19,510 bases of DNA from Dokdonella_A sp040002595 (GTDB taxonomy: Bacteria; Pseudomonadota; Gammaproteobacteria; Xanthomonadales; Rhodanobacteraceae), in assembly GCA_040002595.1 (NCBI GenBank), contig JBDUED010000025.1:1-19510 (forward strand), in the 5' to 3' direction. This document shows, piece after piece, positions 1-8,060 of this stretch. The notes beneath the pieces are model-generated. The model did not search any database and had not been told where the DNA came from. It saw only the letters and a list, made by a program, of their open reading frames with translations. A program made the translations under genes and the position numbers. Position 1 is the stretch's first letter, and every line of letters begins with the position of its first letter.

Positions 1-846
1 CTGCATGCGCGCTTCGCGCATCACGCGCCGCTGTTGGCAACTGCGGCCGGTCAGCGCGCGCTGGATGAGGCGCAGCTCGGCGCGCACGAAATCGATGCGA
101 TTGTCGTCAGCACCTGCACCGGCTATATGTGCCCGGCGCTCAGCGGATACGTGATCGAGCGGCTTGGTTTGCGCAATGACGTGCAGGCCTGCGATCTGGT
201 CGGTCAGGGCTGCGCCGCGGCCATCCCGAACTGGCGCATGGCCGAAGCGCTGATCGCGGCCGGGAACGCGCAGCATGTCCTGTCGATCTGCGTCGAAGTC
301 AGCAGCGCGGCGATGTATCTGGACAACGATCCGGGCGTGCTGATCAGCGCTTGCCTGTTTGGTGACGGCGCGGGTGCGGCGGTGTTGTCCGCAAACCCTC
401 ATTGCAGCAATCGGCGTATCGCATGGAAAACAGCCCGCTCGTTGATCATTCCCGCCGAACGCGACGCGCTGCGTTTCGAGCAACGCGGGGGGTTGTTGCG
501 CAATGTGCTCACGCGGCGCGTGCCGCGCCTTGCCGCCGAGGCGGCGCAGAAACTGATGCATGAGGTGTTGACCCCGCTCGGACTGGACGCGTCGGACATC
601 CAGACCTGGATCTGGCACGCAGGCGGACGCGATGTATTGCTCGCGCTGCAGGATCGGCTCGGATTGTCGGACGAAGATGTTGGCTACAGCGCAACGACCT
701 TGCGCGACTACGGCAATCTCAGCAGTGCGTTTGTGTATTTTGTCCTGCGTGCGGCGCTCGCTGACAACGCGCGCGGCGGGCGCTGGTGGATGTCGACCTT
801 CGGCGCCGGCTTCAGTTGTCACGCAGCCCTGCTGGAAGTCGCATGA
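1..846 (+). CDS. Type III polyketide synthase (chalcone/stilbene synthase family), 5'-truncated by the window edge
   Basis: The frame is open from base 1, so the start lies outside the window; 281 residues are visible and roughly 75-90 N-terminal residues are missing by comparison with the usual 350-370. The enzyme would condense an acyl-CoA starter with malonyl-CoA units and cyclise the product to a pyrone, resorcinol or phloroglucinol type ring. The catalytic triad can be seen: Cys in the motif GQGCAAAIP, His in WIWHAGGRD, and Asn in RDYGNLSSA. FGDGAGAAVL and the C-terminal FGAGFSCHAALLEV are typical of the thiolase fold. The stop codon overlaps the start of the methyltransferase (ATGA), so the two are probably translationally coupled. 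Automated annotation may call it naringenin-chalcone synthase, but an alkylpyrone or alkylresorcinol product is more likely in a bacterium. The family is certain; substrate and product cannot be read from the sequence. Confidence 0.95.
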   Translation: MHARFAHHAPLLATAAGQRALDEAQLGAHEIDAIVVSTCTGYMCPALSGYVIERLGLRNDVQACDLVGQGCAAAIPNWRMAEALIAAGNAQHVLSICVEVSSAAMYLDNDPGVLISACLFGDGAGAAVLSANPHCSNRRIAWKTARSLIIPAERDALRFEQRGGLLRNVLTRRVPRLAAEAAQKLMHEVLTPLGLDASDIQTWIWHAGGRDVLLALQDRLGLSDEDVGYSATTLRDYGNLSSAFVYFVLRAALADNARGGRWWMSTFGAGFSCHAALLEVA

Positions 847-1580
847 CGAGTGCAGCCGGGCCCATGCATCCGGCAAACTTGCCGCGCGAGGTCCGTCCGG
901 AGTGGCTCGATACGCTGGCGCCGGACGAGCCGCGGGCGCGCCGCTCGCGTGCTGACCTGCGCCGCATAAACTGGATCATGGGCGCGCTGGGAACGCTGCG
1001 CGGTGCGCTCGATCCGTTTCTGGCCGGTGGTCTTCCCATCCGACTGGTCGAAATCGGGGCCGGCGATGGCAGCCTGATGGCACGTCTGGCGCATCAGTGC
1101 GGGGCGCGCTGGCCGTCCTTGCATGTGTCGTTGCTCGACCTGCAACCGGTGGTGGCGCCAACCACGCAAGCAGCCATCGAACGGCGGGGATGGACGGTCG
1201 AGGTGCTGCGCTGCGATGTGTTCGCGTGGCTGCGCGAGGCGCCGCAACAACCGAACGAAATCATCGTTGCAAATCTCTTCGTGCACCATTTCGACAACGC
1301 GCAGATCGGTACTCTGCTCGCCGCCATCGCAGCGCGCGCCGAGGGGTTTGTGTGCTGCGAGCCGCGCCGCTCACGCCTTGCGCTGCTCGGAAGTCATGGT
1401 CTTGGCGCGCTCGGCTGCAACGACGTCACGCGCCACGACGCCGTCGCCAGCGTGCACGCCGGATTTCGCGATCAGGAACTGAGTGGGCAGTGGCCGAGTT
1501 GTCCGGGCTGGATCACCGACGAAGCAGCAGCGGGATTTTTTCTGCATTGTTTTGTCGCACGCCGCACCGGGGCGACCTGA
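843..1580 (+). CDS. Class I SAM-dependent methyltransferase of the polyketide operon
   Basis: A 245-residue protein. The ATG at 843 overlaps the stop of the upstream synthase (ATGA), which decides the start; the frame is open further upstream, but that part lies inside the synthase gene. Motif I of the Rossmann-type methyltransferases is visible as LVEIGAGDGSLMARLA (about residues 70-85), an acidic residue ending strand 2 follows in LLDLQPV, and NLFVHHF corresponds to motif IV and its surroundings. There is no membrane segment, so this is a soluble enzyme, unlike the membrane isoprenylcysteine-type methyltransferases found in some type III PKS operons. From context it probably methylates a ring oxygen or carbon of the polyketide, or its oxidised form. 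The fold is clear; the acceptor is inference. Confidence 0.88.
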   Translation: MTSAAGPMHPANLPREVRPEWLDTLAPDEPRARRSRADLRRINWIMGALGTLRGALDPFLAGGLPIRLVEIGAGDGSLMARLAHQCGARWPSLHVSLLDLQPVVAPTTQAAIERRGWTVEVLRCDVFAWLREAPQQPNEIIVANLFVHHFDNAQIGTLLAAIAARAEGFVCCEPRRSRLALLGSHGLGALGCNDVTRHDAVASVHAGFRDQELSGQWPSCPGWITDEAAAGFFLHCFVARRTGAT

Positions 1581-2818
1581 TGCAGTCGCCACGCGATGCT
1601 CTGATTGTCGGCGGCGGCGTCGCCGGATCGACCTGCGCGATCCTTCTCGCTCAAGCGGGCTGGGCAGTCACGCTGGTGGAAAAACAAGCGTTTCCACGAC
1701 GCAAAGTCTGCGGCGAATGCATCGCGGCGAGCAATCTCGATCTGATCGATGCGCTGGGTATCGGCGAAGCGTTTCGTGCAATTGCGGGGCCACCGCTGCG
1801 ACGCGTGGCGTGGTGCGCGGGCGACACCACGATCGAGACCGGCTTGCCGCCGCTGCTCGGCAGCTCCCAACCGTGGGGACGCGCCCTCGGCCGCGAACAC
1901 CTGGATACGCTGCTGCGCGATCGCGCGCGCGCGCTCGGCGCGACCATTGCGCAGCCATGTACGGTGCGTTCCGTACACAAGATCGGCGATCGGCACCGCT
2001 GCACGGTCGCCGATGCGGCCGCGGTCGAATACACCCTCGACACCGATGTCGTGATCGATGCGCACGGATCGTGGCAGCGCAGTCCGTTTGCCGATCGATT
2101 GCCGCCGCGGCGCGCGCGCCGTTCGGACCTGTTCGCATTCAAGGCCACATTCTCGTCGGCGCACCTGACCGCTGAGGTGCTGCCCGTGCTCGCGTTCGCC
2201 GGAGGATACGGTGGCATGGTGCAAGGCGATCATGGGTTGCTGACCCTTGCTTGCTGCGTACGGCGCGATCGCCTGCATCAATGGCGCGCGCAGCATCCAG
2301 GCGTCGCCGCGGGAGAAGCCGTGCAGCAATTGCTGGTGCGCGAGATTGCCGCCGTGCGCAAAGCGCTGGCCGGCGCGCAGCGTGAAGGGCCGTGGCTCGC
2401 AGTCGGTCCCATACAGCCACGCCTGCGCAGGGTAAGGCGGATCGCTGGCCTGTTCGCGGTCGGCAATGCAGCCGCTGAAGCGCATCCGATTCTCGGCGAA
2501 GGCATCAGCATGGCGATGCAATCGGCGTTCCTGTTATGCGAACGCCTTGTCGCTGATGAATCTAGCGCGAGCGCCCAGTACGCAACCGCCTGGCGGCACG
2601 CTTTCGCCTGGCGAATCCGCCTGGCTGCGCTGTACGCGCACATCGCAATGCGCCCACTTGCCACCAGGGCGGCGTTGCCGTTGTTGCGACGTTGGCCCGG
2701 CCTGCTATCGGTCGGTGCGCAGCTGGGCGGCAAGACGGTTTGCGCGGTGGACGCGAACGTACACTTTGCATTCGGGACCAAAGGGTTTTCTTCGGCCGGA
2801 AATCGCGCGAGCACGTGA
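1580..2818 (+). CDS. FAD-dependent oxidoreductase/monooxygenase (geranylgeranyl reductase-like) of the polyketide operon
   Basis: A 412-residue flavoprotein. Its ATG shares a base with the preceding stop (TGATG), so it is coupled to the methyltransferase; the open frame upstream of 1580 is a shadow. The N-terminal dinucleotide-binding motif is LIVGGGVAGSTCAILLAQAG (GxGxxG) followed by the acidic end of strand 2 in VEK. RKVCGECIA resembles the cysteine-containing motif of geranylgeranyl reductase-like flavoproteins, and the second FAD motif is VGNAAAEAHPILGEGISMAM. In that motif the usual GD of aromatic hydroxylases is GN. The likely job is hydroxylation or dehydrogenation of the polyketide ring, in line with flavoprotein hydroxylases of phenolic-lipid operons, but a reductase acting on an acyl or prenyl chain cannot be excluded. 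Confidence 0.88.
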   Translation: MQSPRDALIVGGGVAGSTCAILLAQAGWAVTLVEKQAFPRRKVCGECIAASNLDLIDALGIGEAFRAIAGPPLRRVAWCAGDTTIETGLPPLLGSSQPWGRALGREHLDTLLRDRARALGATIAQPCTVRSVHKIGDRHRCTVADAAAVEYTLDTDVVIDAHGSWQRSPFADRLPPRRARRSDLFAFKATFSSAHLTAEVLPVLAFAGGYGGMVQGDHGLLTLACCVRRDRLHQWRAQHPGVAAGEAVQQLLVREIAAVRKALAGAQREGPWLAVGPIQPRLRRVRRIAGLFAVGNAAAEAHPILGEGISMAMQSAFLLCERLVADESSASAQYATAWRHAFAWRIRLAALYAHIAMRPLATRAALPLLRRWPGLLSVGAQLGGKTVCAVDANVHFAFGTKGFSSAGNRAST

Positions 2819-2885
2819 TTGGCCGATATCCTTTTTTTGGCAACCGACAAAAAGAGCCAGGTTTCCGACGCCAAACAAATGCAGC

Positions 2886-3281
2886 CTAATGCCCCGCGAG
2901 CGAGGCCGAGGGTGCAGCGTTCGCGCCCAACAGAGCCGACAGGGCCTGCTCGAGTTGCGCTTCGCCATAGGGTTTTTGCAGGACCGATTCGTCGCGATAA
3001 GGTTCGGGAAGGTTCTTTGTCGTATGGCCTGACGAGAACAGAAATGGTATGCCGCGTTGGCGCAGCTCGTCCGCAATCGGGAAACTGTCGTCGCCGGCAA
3101 GATTGAGATCTAGCATGGCCACGTCAATTGGAGCCGTACGCGCCAGTTCGATTCCGTCGCTCAGGCACTGGGCGAGCAACACGCCATAACCCAGATGTAG
3201 CAGCACCTGCTCAAGCATGGATGAGACGTGGGATTCGTCTTCGACAACCAACACACATGCAGGTCGCGCAACGTCACTCAT
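2886..3281 (-). CDS. Stand-alone receiver-domain response regulator (CheY-like)
   Basis: The 131-residue protein consists of one receiver domain and no output domain. The acidic pair is E14-D15 (motif VVEDE), the phospho-acceptor is D58 (MLDLNL), the switch hydroxyl lies in FLFSSGH (S83/S84) and the conserved lysine is K103 in LQKPY, so the phosphorylation site looks intact. It lies 42 bases downstream of the 63-aa gene on the same strand, and the two probably share a transcript; it converges with the polyketide operon. A GGGGA stretch just upstream of the ATG could serve as a weak ribosome binding site. The nearest kinase is the CheB-CheR-kinase fusion at 4542-7868, which lacks a receiver, so a phosphorelay between them is plausible but unproven. 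Confidence 0.9.
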   Translation of the reverse strand: MSDVARPACVLVVEDESHVSSMLEQVLLHLGYGVLLAQCLSDGIELARTAPIDVAMLDLNLAGDDSFPIADELRQRGIPFLFSSGHTTKNLPEPYRDESVLQKPYGEAQLEQALSALLGANAAPSASLAGH

Positions 3282-3323
3282 GGGGGTCCCCGATCAACGC
3301 AAAATTCTCGCCATTGCAATCCA

Positions 3324-3515
3324 TCACCGAACCACCGATGCCTGCAAGGCAGCCGCAATGGCGGCATCGCCGTTGATCAGATCCTTCCAGGACAAGATCA
3401 AGCCATTGCGACGACCTTTTTCAACGATCTTGAGACCAGCCGGATCGATCGTGAGCGTGTAAGCCTTCTCACCGATAAGGATTTCCCGCCGCAACGATTT
3501 TTCAAGCTTGGTCAC
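3324..3515 (-). CDS. Small conserved-looking hypothetical protein, 63 aa
   Basis: A 63-residue protein of unassigned function. The start is a GTG at 3515, chosen because AGAGGAG sits about six bases upstream. The sequence begins MTKLEKSLRREI and alternates short strands and charged segments (EKAYTLTIDPAGLKIVEKG, then a WKDL motif), suggesting a small beta-rich soluble fold. I recall proteins of this look next to signalling genes in related bacteria, but no function. It has no signal peptide, membrane segment or cysteine. It is followed after 42 bases by the receiver-only regulator and is overlapped at its start by the tail of the possible frameshifted gene at 3502-3740. Confidence 0.75.
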   Translation of the reverse strand: MTKLEKSLRREILIGEKAYTLTIDPAGLKIVEKGRRNGLILSWKDLINGDAAIAAALQASVVR

Positions 3516-3740
3516 ACCGCTCTCCTCTGACGTTGTCCACGTGGCAATCGTTCGGGTTCCTGCGAATCAAGACGACATTTGATTCGTATCGCTGCGCGGC
3601 GGATTTTTCCATCGCGGTTTGCGCGCGGGCAAGCGCGAGAATGAGCGTGTAGGCAACGCCTGTATCGAGCGGATCGGGGTATACGGCAGAGCCGACGATT
3701 GAGGCAATCTGAAAATCGGCGGCAGCAACTTGCTGGACAT
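3502..3740 (-). pseudogene. Possible small frameshifted gene upstream of the 63-aa protein
   Basis: The minus strand has a coding-like frame ending in TGA at 3504-3502. It is rich in C/G at third positions and reads, in pieces, FQIASIVGSAVYPDPLD, GVAYTLILALARAQ and YESNVVLIRRNPNDCH. The frame stays open back to about 3801 but contains no ATG, GTG or TTG before an internal ATG at 3612. An ATG at 3740 has a GAGG motif eight bases upstream but lies in another frame; one inserted base within its first ten or so codons would join it to the coding-like frame and give about 79 residues. The tail overlaps the GTG start of the 63-aa gene by 14 bases, a common operon arrangement. It may be a decayed or mis-sequenced gene, or no gene at all. 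Confidence 0.3.
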
Positions 3741-4051
3741 GATCGTGGCCTCGGATGGATTGCTGCCAAGCTAAAACGCTCCACCTTGCAGTACGCTGAA
3801 TTCAAGGTCGACTACGCAGCCCGGATTCATCGGCAGGTCAGTTGTCCGGCCTCGTTTGCGCGGTTTCTGCGCAGGATTGCCAACAACTGTGCTATTTCCA
3901 CTGTGGCCAAAGGGTGCGAGGCCGTGGCGTCAGCTCTATTTCGACCGACTGAGAAACGGGGCCCGCTATTGCCCGTATCGGCCCTCCGAAAAGGCGATCG
4001 AGCAAGGGCGGAGGCGGTGGTGCCTGTGCGCCTGACTGCGCTAGCCAGCCG
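3741..4051. other. Stretch without a recognisable gene
   Basis: No protein family, tRNA or repeat unit was recognised in these 311 bases. Plus-strand frames are open here for 80-120 codons, but none has a ribosome binding site, family motif or convincing codon bias. The stretch lies between the end of the KGG stress gene and the possible frameshifted small gene, both on the minus strand. It may be decayed sequence or a long untranslated region. Confidence 0.4.
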
Positions 4052-4057
4052 CTAGCG
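4039..4057. repeat. Inverted repeat overlapping the stop codon of the KGG protein gene
   Basis: CGCTAGC and GCTAGCG flank a five-base loop (CAGCC), giving a perfect 7-bp stem. The minus-strand stop codon TAG of the KGG gene lies inside the right arm. No run of Ts follows on either strand, so it is not a standard intrinsic terminator, though it could stabilise a 3' end. Confidence 0.45.
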
Positions 4058-4297
4058 GTTCTTGTGACTCGACTCGCCTCCCTTGCGACCGATGGCGGCC
4101 ATGTGAGCCCGATTCTCGCTTACTGTCTCGCCGCCCTTGCGGCCGGCGACGCGCGCTTCTTGCGAGCTGAACTGATGCGCACGGCCTTTGCGATGTGCCG
4201 CGCGACCGCCTTCACGGGCGATGTCACGTTGCCTGTTTTTGTCCATCGACGCAAAACCGCGAGGGCGGGTGCGATTGCGTTCTCCCGGTGTTTGCAT
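4052..4297 (-). CDS. KGG-repeat general stress protein (YciG/con-10 type)
   Basis: An 81-residue, very basic hydrophilic protein. It carries the RGFASMD signature of YciG-like stress proteins, followed by three glycine-rich repeats: REGGRAAHRKG, GRKGGETVSENRAHM and GRKGGESSHKN. The start at 4297 is preferred because AGGA lies seven bases upstream and because the conserved RGFASMD would be cut by starting at the internal ATG (4246). The frame is open further upstream, but that part has no family match. Proteins of this family are induced by general stress or in stationary phase; their molecular role is poorly known. It is divergent from the large kinase fusion, with a 244-base region between them that must hold both promoters; no clear promoter boxes could be assigned. 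Confidence 0.85.
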   Translation of the reverse strand: MQTPGERNRTRPRGFASMDKNRQRDIAREGGRAAHRKGRAHQFSSQEARVAGRKGGETVSENRAHMAAIGRKGGESSHKNR

Positions 4298-4541
4298 AGA
4301 CGAATCCTGTGTACGAATGGCGAACGGGATGGGCACTCCTGCCGATTGAACGGGCCCGGGCTTGAAACACTTCTTCGGCATCTCACATGAATCAGCAAGG
4401 CACATGCCACCGCGTCGGTCTCCGTACGACCCCTTGCGCGCCTGTTTCACGCAATCTCAACGGAAAGCGTTATCCATACGGGTAGAAATTGGCACGCCCC
4501 GGCGTGAATGGCGCTACGATGGATGTCCGCAGGAGACTGCC

Positions 4542-7500
4542 ATGGCAACAGACAACCCGGCAGCCCCCCCCCCGCAACGCCATACAATGAATTCGGCCAC
4601 GCCGGAACCTGTACCTGAGAGGGCGCGCGCGCACTTCACCATCGTCGGTATCGGTGCTTCGGCGGGTGGCCTCGCCGCGATCAGTACCTTGCTTCGAACG
4701 CTGCCGCTGGATACCGGCATGGCATTCGTGGTGGTGCTGCATCTCGATCCGCGCCACGACAGCGCGCTCGACGACATCCTCTCGCGCGCGACTGCGATGC
4801 CGGTGCGTCGCGCCCAGGATCAGCTTGGCGTCGAACCCAATCACGTCTATGTGATTCCTCCTGGCAAGGACATGACGATCAGCGACGGCCAGCTGAGGCT
4901 CGAACCGCGCACTGAAACCCACGGCCAGCATCGTTCCATCGACCATTTTCTGAGTTCACTCGCTGAAGACCCGGAGGTTGAGGCGATCGGCGTGATTCTT
5001 TCCGGTGCATCCACGGATGGCACACGTGGTCTGAGTGAAATCAAGTCGGTCGGCGGCATCACATTCGCTCAGGATGAAAGCGCCGAACACGCGACGATGC
5101 CGAGGAGCGCAATCGCAGCAGGCTGCGTGGACATGACGTTGTCACCGGAGGACATCGCTCAGGAAATCGCGCGCATCAGCCGCCATCCGATTCGCCAGCT
5201 CGCCGAGGACGCGTCACTGACGCGAATCCTCGAGGCACTGCGACACGCAACCGGGACCGATTTCAGCCACTACAAACCCAACACACTGCAGCGGCGCATT
5301 ACCCGACGCCTGCTCCTGCTCAAAATGGACAACGCGCAGGCGTACGTTCGTTACCTCACGAAAACCCCCAAGGAAGCGGAAGCGCTGTATCAGGACATCC
5401 TCATCAACGTGACCGGTTTTTTTCGCAATCCGGCCGCCTACGACGCGTTGAAGGCGAGTGTGTTCCCGCGTTTGGCCGCCGATCGCGGCAACAACGAACC
5501 GGTACGCGTCTGGTCGATCGCATGTTCGACCGGTGAGGAAGCGTATTCGCTGGCGATCGCCTGGATCGAGTACGCGCAGGAGAGCGGACGTTCCATGCCA
5601 ATCCAGATTTTCGCCACCGATCTCAACAGTCGCAGCATCGAAAAAGCGCGCGCTGGCGTGTATCCGAAAAACATCGCCGAAAATCTTTCTCCACAGCGTC
5701 TGCGTCAGTTTTTCGTCGACGTCGACGGCAATTACCGGATAGCCAAAGCGATCCGCGACATGTGCGTGTTCGCCCAGCAGAACGTGCTCGCCGATCCGCC
5801 GTTCTCGCATATCGACTTGATTGCCTGCCGCAATCTGCTGATTTATCTCGAACCGGTGTTGCAGCGCAAGCTGTTGCCTATGCTGCACTACTCATTGCGC
5901 CAGGACGGCATGCTCTGGCTCGGCAGTTCGGAAACGATTGGCACTTTTCGCGACCTGTTCGACGTGCAGGATGCGAAGAGCAAGATCTACTCGAAGAAGC
6001 GAGGTTCCGCGCGCTCCGCACCACCGTCTGCACGCACCCGCAATGCTTCGCGCAATGCCGGTGACAACGCGCCGCATACATCGCCGCGCGAAGCGGCGCT
6101 GCCCGATCCGCAAAAGGAAGCGGACCGCATCGTACTGGCGCGCTATGCGCCGGCCGGCGTGGTATTGAATGCGGAATTCGAGATCGTGCAATTTCGCGGC
6201 GATACCGGCCCATATCTCGCACCGAGTCCGGGACGCGCCAGTTTGAGCATCCTCAAGATGCTGCGCGAGGGTTTGCTGGTCGGTGTACGCGCGGCGCTCA
6301 ACAAGGCCAAGCGCGAGCAGGCCGCCGTCCACGAAGACGCGCTGCGCGTCAAATCCAGCGATGGCCCGCGCGACATCAACGTGATCGTGATTCCGCTGCG
6401 CCCGACCGACGCCGCCGCCGGTGCGTATCTGCTGTTGTTCGAGGAGCCCGTGCAGAGCGCCGAGGTGTTTGCGCGCAAATTCGAAGCGCAGGCGCGGGTA
6501 CTCGCCGAGCACCGCGTGCGACCCAGCGATGAAAACGCGCTGGGGCAGGAGAACGCGCGCCTCATCCAGGAACTGGACGCCACGCGCGACTATCTGCAAT
6601 CAGTGATCGAGCAGCAAGAAGGCGCCAACGAGGCGCTCCAATCGGCGAACGAGGAAGTGCAGTCGGCCAACGAGGAGTTGCAAAGCATCAACGAGGAACT
6701 GGAAACGTCAAAAGAGGAAATCCAGTCCAGCAACGAAGAACTGGCGACCGTCAACGACGAATTGCAGCATCGCAATGTCGAGCTGACCCATCTCAGCAAC
6801 GACATGATCAATTTGCTCGGCAGCGTGCAGATGGCGATCGTGATGCTCGGGCGTGACATGCGCATCCGCAGGTTCACCCCGCATGCGGAAAAGCTGCTGA
6901 ACCTTGTGGCAGCCGATGTCGGTCGCGCGCTCATCGACATTCATCTGAAGATCGATATTCCCGAACTGCAAACGCTTCTGCTCGACGCGATCGAAAACGC
7001 CAGCACGCGCGAGATGGAGGTGCAGGACAATCGCGGCGGCTGGTTTTCGTTGCGCATCCGGCCTTACCGCACAACGGAAAACCAGATCGATGGCGCCGTG
7101 ATGATGCTCGTCGACATCGCCGACCTCAAACGCGCGGAGGAGATTTTGCGCAACGCCGATCGCGGCAAGGACGATTTCCTCGCCTTGCTTGCGCACGAAC
7201 TGCGAAACCCGCTGGCGGCGATTCGCACCTCCCAATACGTGCTAAGCAGCGCGCGCGCCAGCGCCGACCAACGCATCAGGGCATCCGCGATCACCGAGCG
7301 CCAAAGCGCGCTGATGGAACGCATCATTGAGGATTTGCTCGATCTGTCGCGGCTTGCTCACGGCAAGGTGGAGTTGCGTCTTGAACGACTGGACGTGCGC
7401 GCCGTGGTAACCGAAACGATTGCCGCCACCGAGCACCAGCGCCTCGCCCGCCGACAGTCGCTGGATGTTTCGCTGCCCGATCACGCGCTGGATGTCGACG

Positions 7501-7868
7501 CGGACGCGACCCGACTGGACCAGATCATCAGCAATCTGCTCGGCAATGCTTCGAAATTCACACCCGAGGGCGGCCATATCGGAATCGAGGTCCGCAGCAG
7601 CGATGCGACACCCGCGTCCCCCACGGCACAGCTCGAAATAACGGTTCGCGATAATGGCATCGGCATCGACGCGACGGCCCTTCGCACGATTTTCGATTCT
7701 TTCATGCAAGGCCGCACGCTCGAAACGACGCGTTCGGGCATGGGGTTGGGGCTCGCGCTCGCGCGACAACTGACTGCGCTGCACGGGGGCACCATCGCGG
7801 TTTTCAGCGAGGGTGTTGGGCGCGGCGCGCAATTCGTGGTGCACCTCCCGCTGGTATCAGCGGGGTAA
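4542..7868 (+). CDS. CheB-CheR-PAS hybrid sensor histidine kinase (1108 aa)
   Basis: The ATG at 4542 has AGGAG six bases upstream; the longer open frame before it is not supported. Domains in order: CheB methylesterase (about 30-215) with the triad S40 (GIGASAGG), H67 (VVLHLDP) and D159 (SGASTDGT); CheR N-terminal and methyltransferase domains (about 225-490) with the SAM motif ACSTGEEAYS at 327-336; a linker; a long Glu/Gln/Asn-rich coiled coil (about 670-748); a PAS domain (about 755-865); HisKA with the phospho-acceptor H885 in LLAHELRNPL; and a HATPase domain with N998-N1002, DNGIGID and GMGLGLALAR. No membrane segment or C-terminal receiver is present, so it should be a cytoplasmic sensor needing a separate response regulator. 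CheB and CheR motifs look catalytically intact. The signal and the target are not evident. Confidence 0.95.
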   Translation: MATDNPAAPPPQRHTMNSATPEPVPERARAHFTIVGIGASAGGLAAISTLLRTLPLDTGMAFVVVLHLDPRHDSALDDILSRATAMPVRRAQDQLGVEPNHVYVIPPGKDMTISDGQLRLEPRTETHGQHRSIDHFLSSLAEDPEVEAIGVILSGASTDGTRGLSEIKSVGGITFAQDESAEHATMPRSAIAAGCVDMTLSPEDIAQEIARISRHPIRQLAEDASLTRILEALRHATGTDFSHYKPNTLQRRITRRLLLLKMDNAQAYVRYLTKTPKEAEALYQDILINVTGFFRNPAAYDALKASVFPRLAADRGNNEPVRVWSIACSTGEEAYSLAIAWIEYAQESGRSMPIQIFATDLNSRSIEKARAGVYPKNIAENLSPQRLRQFFVDVDGNYRIAKAIRDMCVFAQQNVLADPPFSHIDLIACRNLLIYLEPVLQRKLLPMLHYSLRQDGMLWLGSSETIGTFRDLFDVQDAKSKIYSKKRGSARSAPPSARTRNASRNAGDNAPHTSPREAALPDPQKEADRIVLARYAPAGVVLNAEFEIVQFRGDTGPYLAPSPGRASLSILKMLREGLLVGVRAALNKAKREQAAVHEDALRVKSSDGPRDINVIVIPLRPTDAAAGAYLLLFEEPVQSAEVFARKFEAQARVLAEHRVRPSDENALGQENARLIQELDATRDYLQSVIEQQEGANEALQSANEEVQSANEELQSINEELETSKEEIQSSNEELATVNDELQHRNVELTHLSNDMINLLGSVQMAIVMLGRDMRIRRFTPHAEKLLNLVAADVGRALIDIHLKIDIPELQTLLLDAIENASTREMEVQDNRGGWFSLRIRPYRTTENQIDGAVMMLVDIADLKRAEEILRNADRGKDDFLALLAHELRNPLAAIRTSQYVLSSARASADQRIRASAITERQSALMERIIEDLLDLSRLAHGKVELRLERLDVRAVVTETIAATEHQRLARRQSLDVSLPDHALDVDADATRLDQIISNLLGNASKFTPEGGHIGIEVRSSDATPASPTAQLEITVRDNGIGIDATALRTIFDSFMQGRTLETTRSGMGLGLALARQLTALHGGTIAVFSEGVGRGAQFVVHLPLVSAG
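4564..4573 (+). repeat. Run of ten Cs in codons 8-11 of the CheB-CheR-kinase gene
   Basis: An uninterrupted C10 tract encodes part of Ala-Pro-Pro-Pro just after the start codon. Loss or gain of one base would frameshift nearly the whole 1108-aa protein. An in-frame ATG at 4587 lies downstream of the tract but has no visible ribosome binding site. Such tracts are known slippage sites in phase-variable genes; here this is only a possibility. Confidence 0.85.
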
Positions 7869-7879
7869 TGCACGCGGCC

Positions 7880-7909
7880 GGCTCAAGCCCGAAAGCCGGA
7901 GCCTTTTTT
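7880..7909 (+). terminator. Rho-independent terminator after the kinase gene
   Basis: GGCTC and GAGCC form a short GC-rich stem around a partly paired loop, followed directly by six Ts. It begins 11 bases after the stop codon of the CheB-CheR-kinase gene. The stem is short (5 bp plus a 2-bp inner helix), so strength is uncertain. Confidence 0.55.
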
Positions 7910-8060
7910 CAATCGATGCGTAAGCCTTCGCGGATCCACGTTCCGCGTTGTCCTGCGGCCACAACCGCCAGCCTTCGCTGGGCATCGCCCACTGCGCCAT
8001 ACGAAAACCGGTGCTTCCCCAGTTTTGCGCGCTGCGCAATCCAACCGCAAGCACTTCCAC

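Noticed and set aside
1097..1579. A long upstream extension of the flavoprotein frame.
   Set aside because: It lies inside the methyltransferase gene, has arginine-rich shadow composition, and the ATG at 1580 begins the dinucleotide-binding domain at the right distance.
3699..4055. A 118-codon plus-strand open frame.
   Set aside because: It has no ribosome binding site, family motif or convincing codon bias, and other frames are open over the same bases, as is common in GC-rich DNA.
4362..4541. A 60-codon N-terminal extension of the sensor kinase.
   Set aside because: The ATG at 4542 has a strong AGGAG at good spacing, and the extension has no domain content.
5214..5888. A 224-codon antisense open frame within the kinase gene.
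   Set aside because: It mirrors the codon bias of the clear CheR-coding sequence on the other strand and has no recognisable motif.
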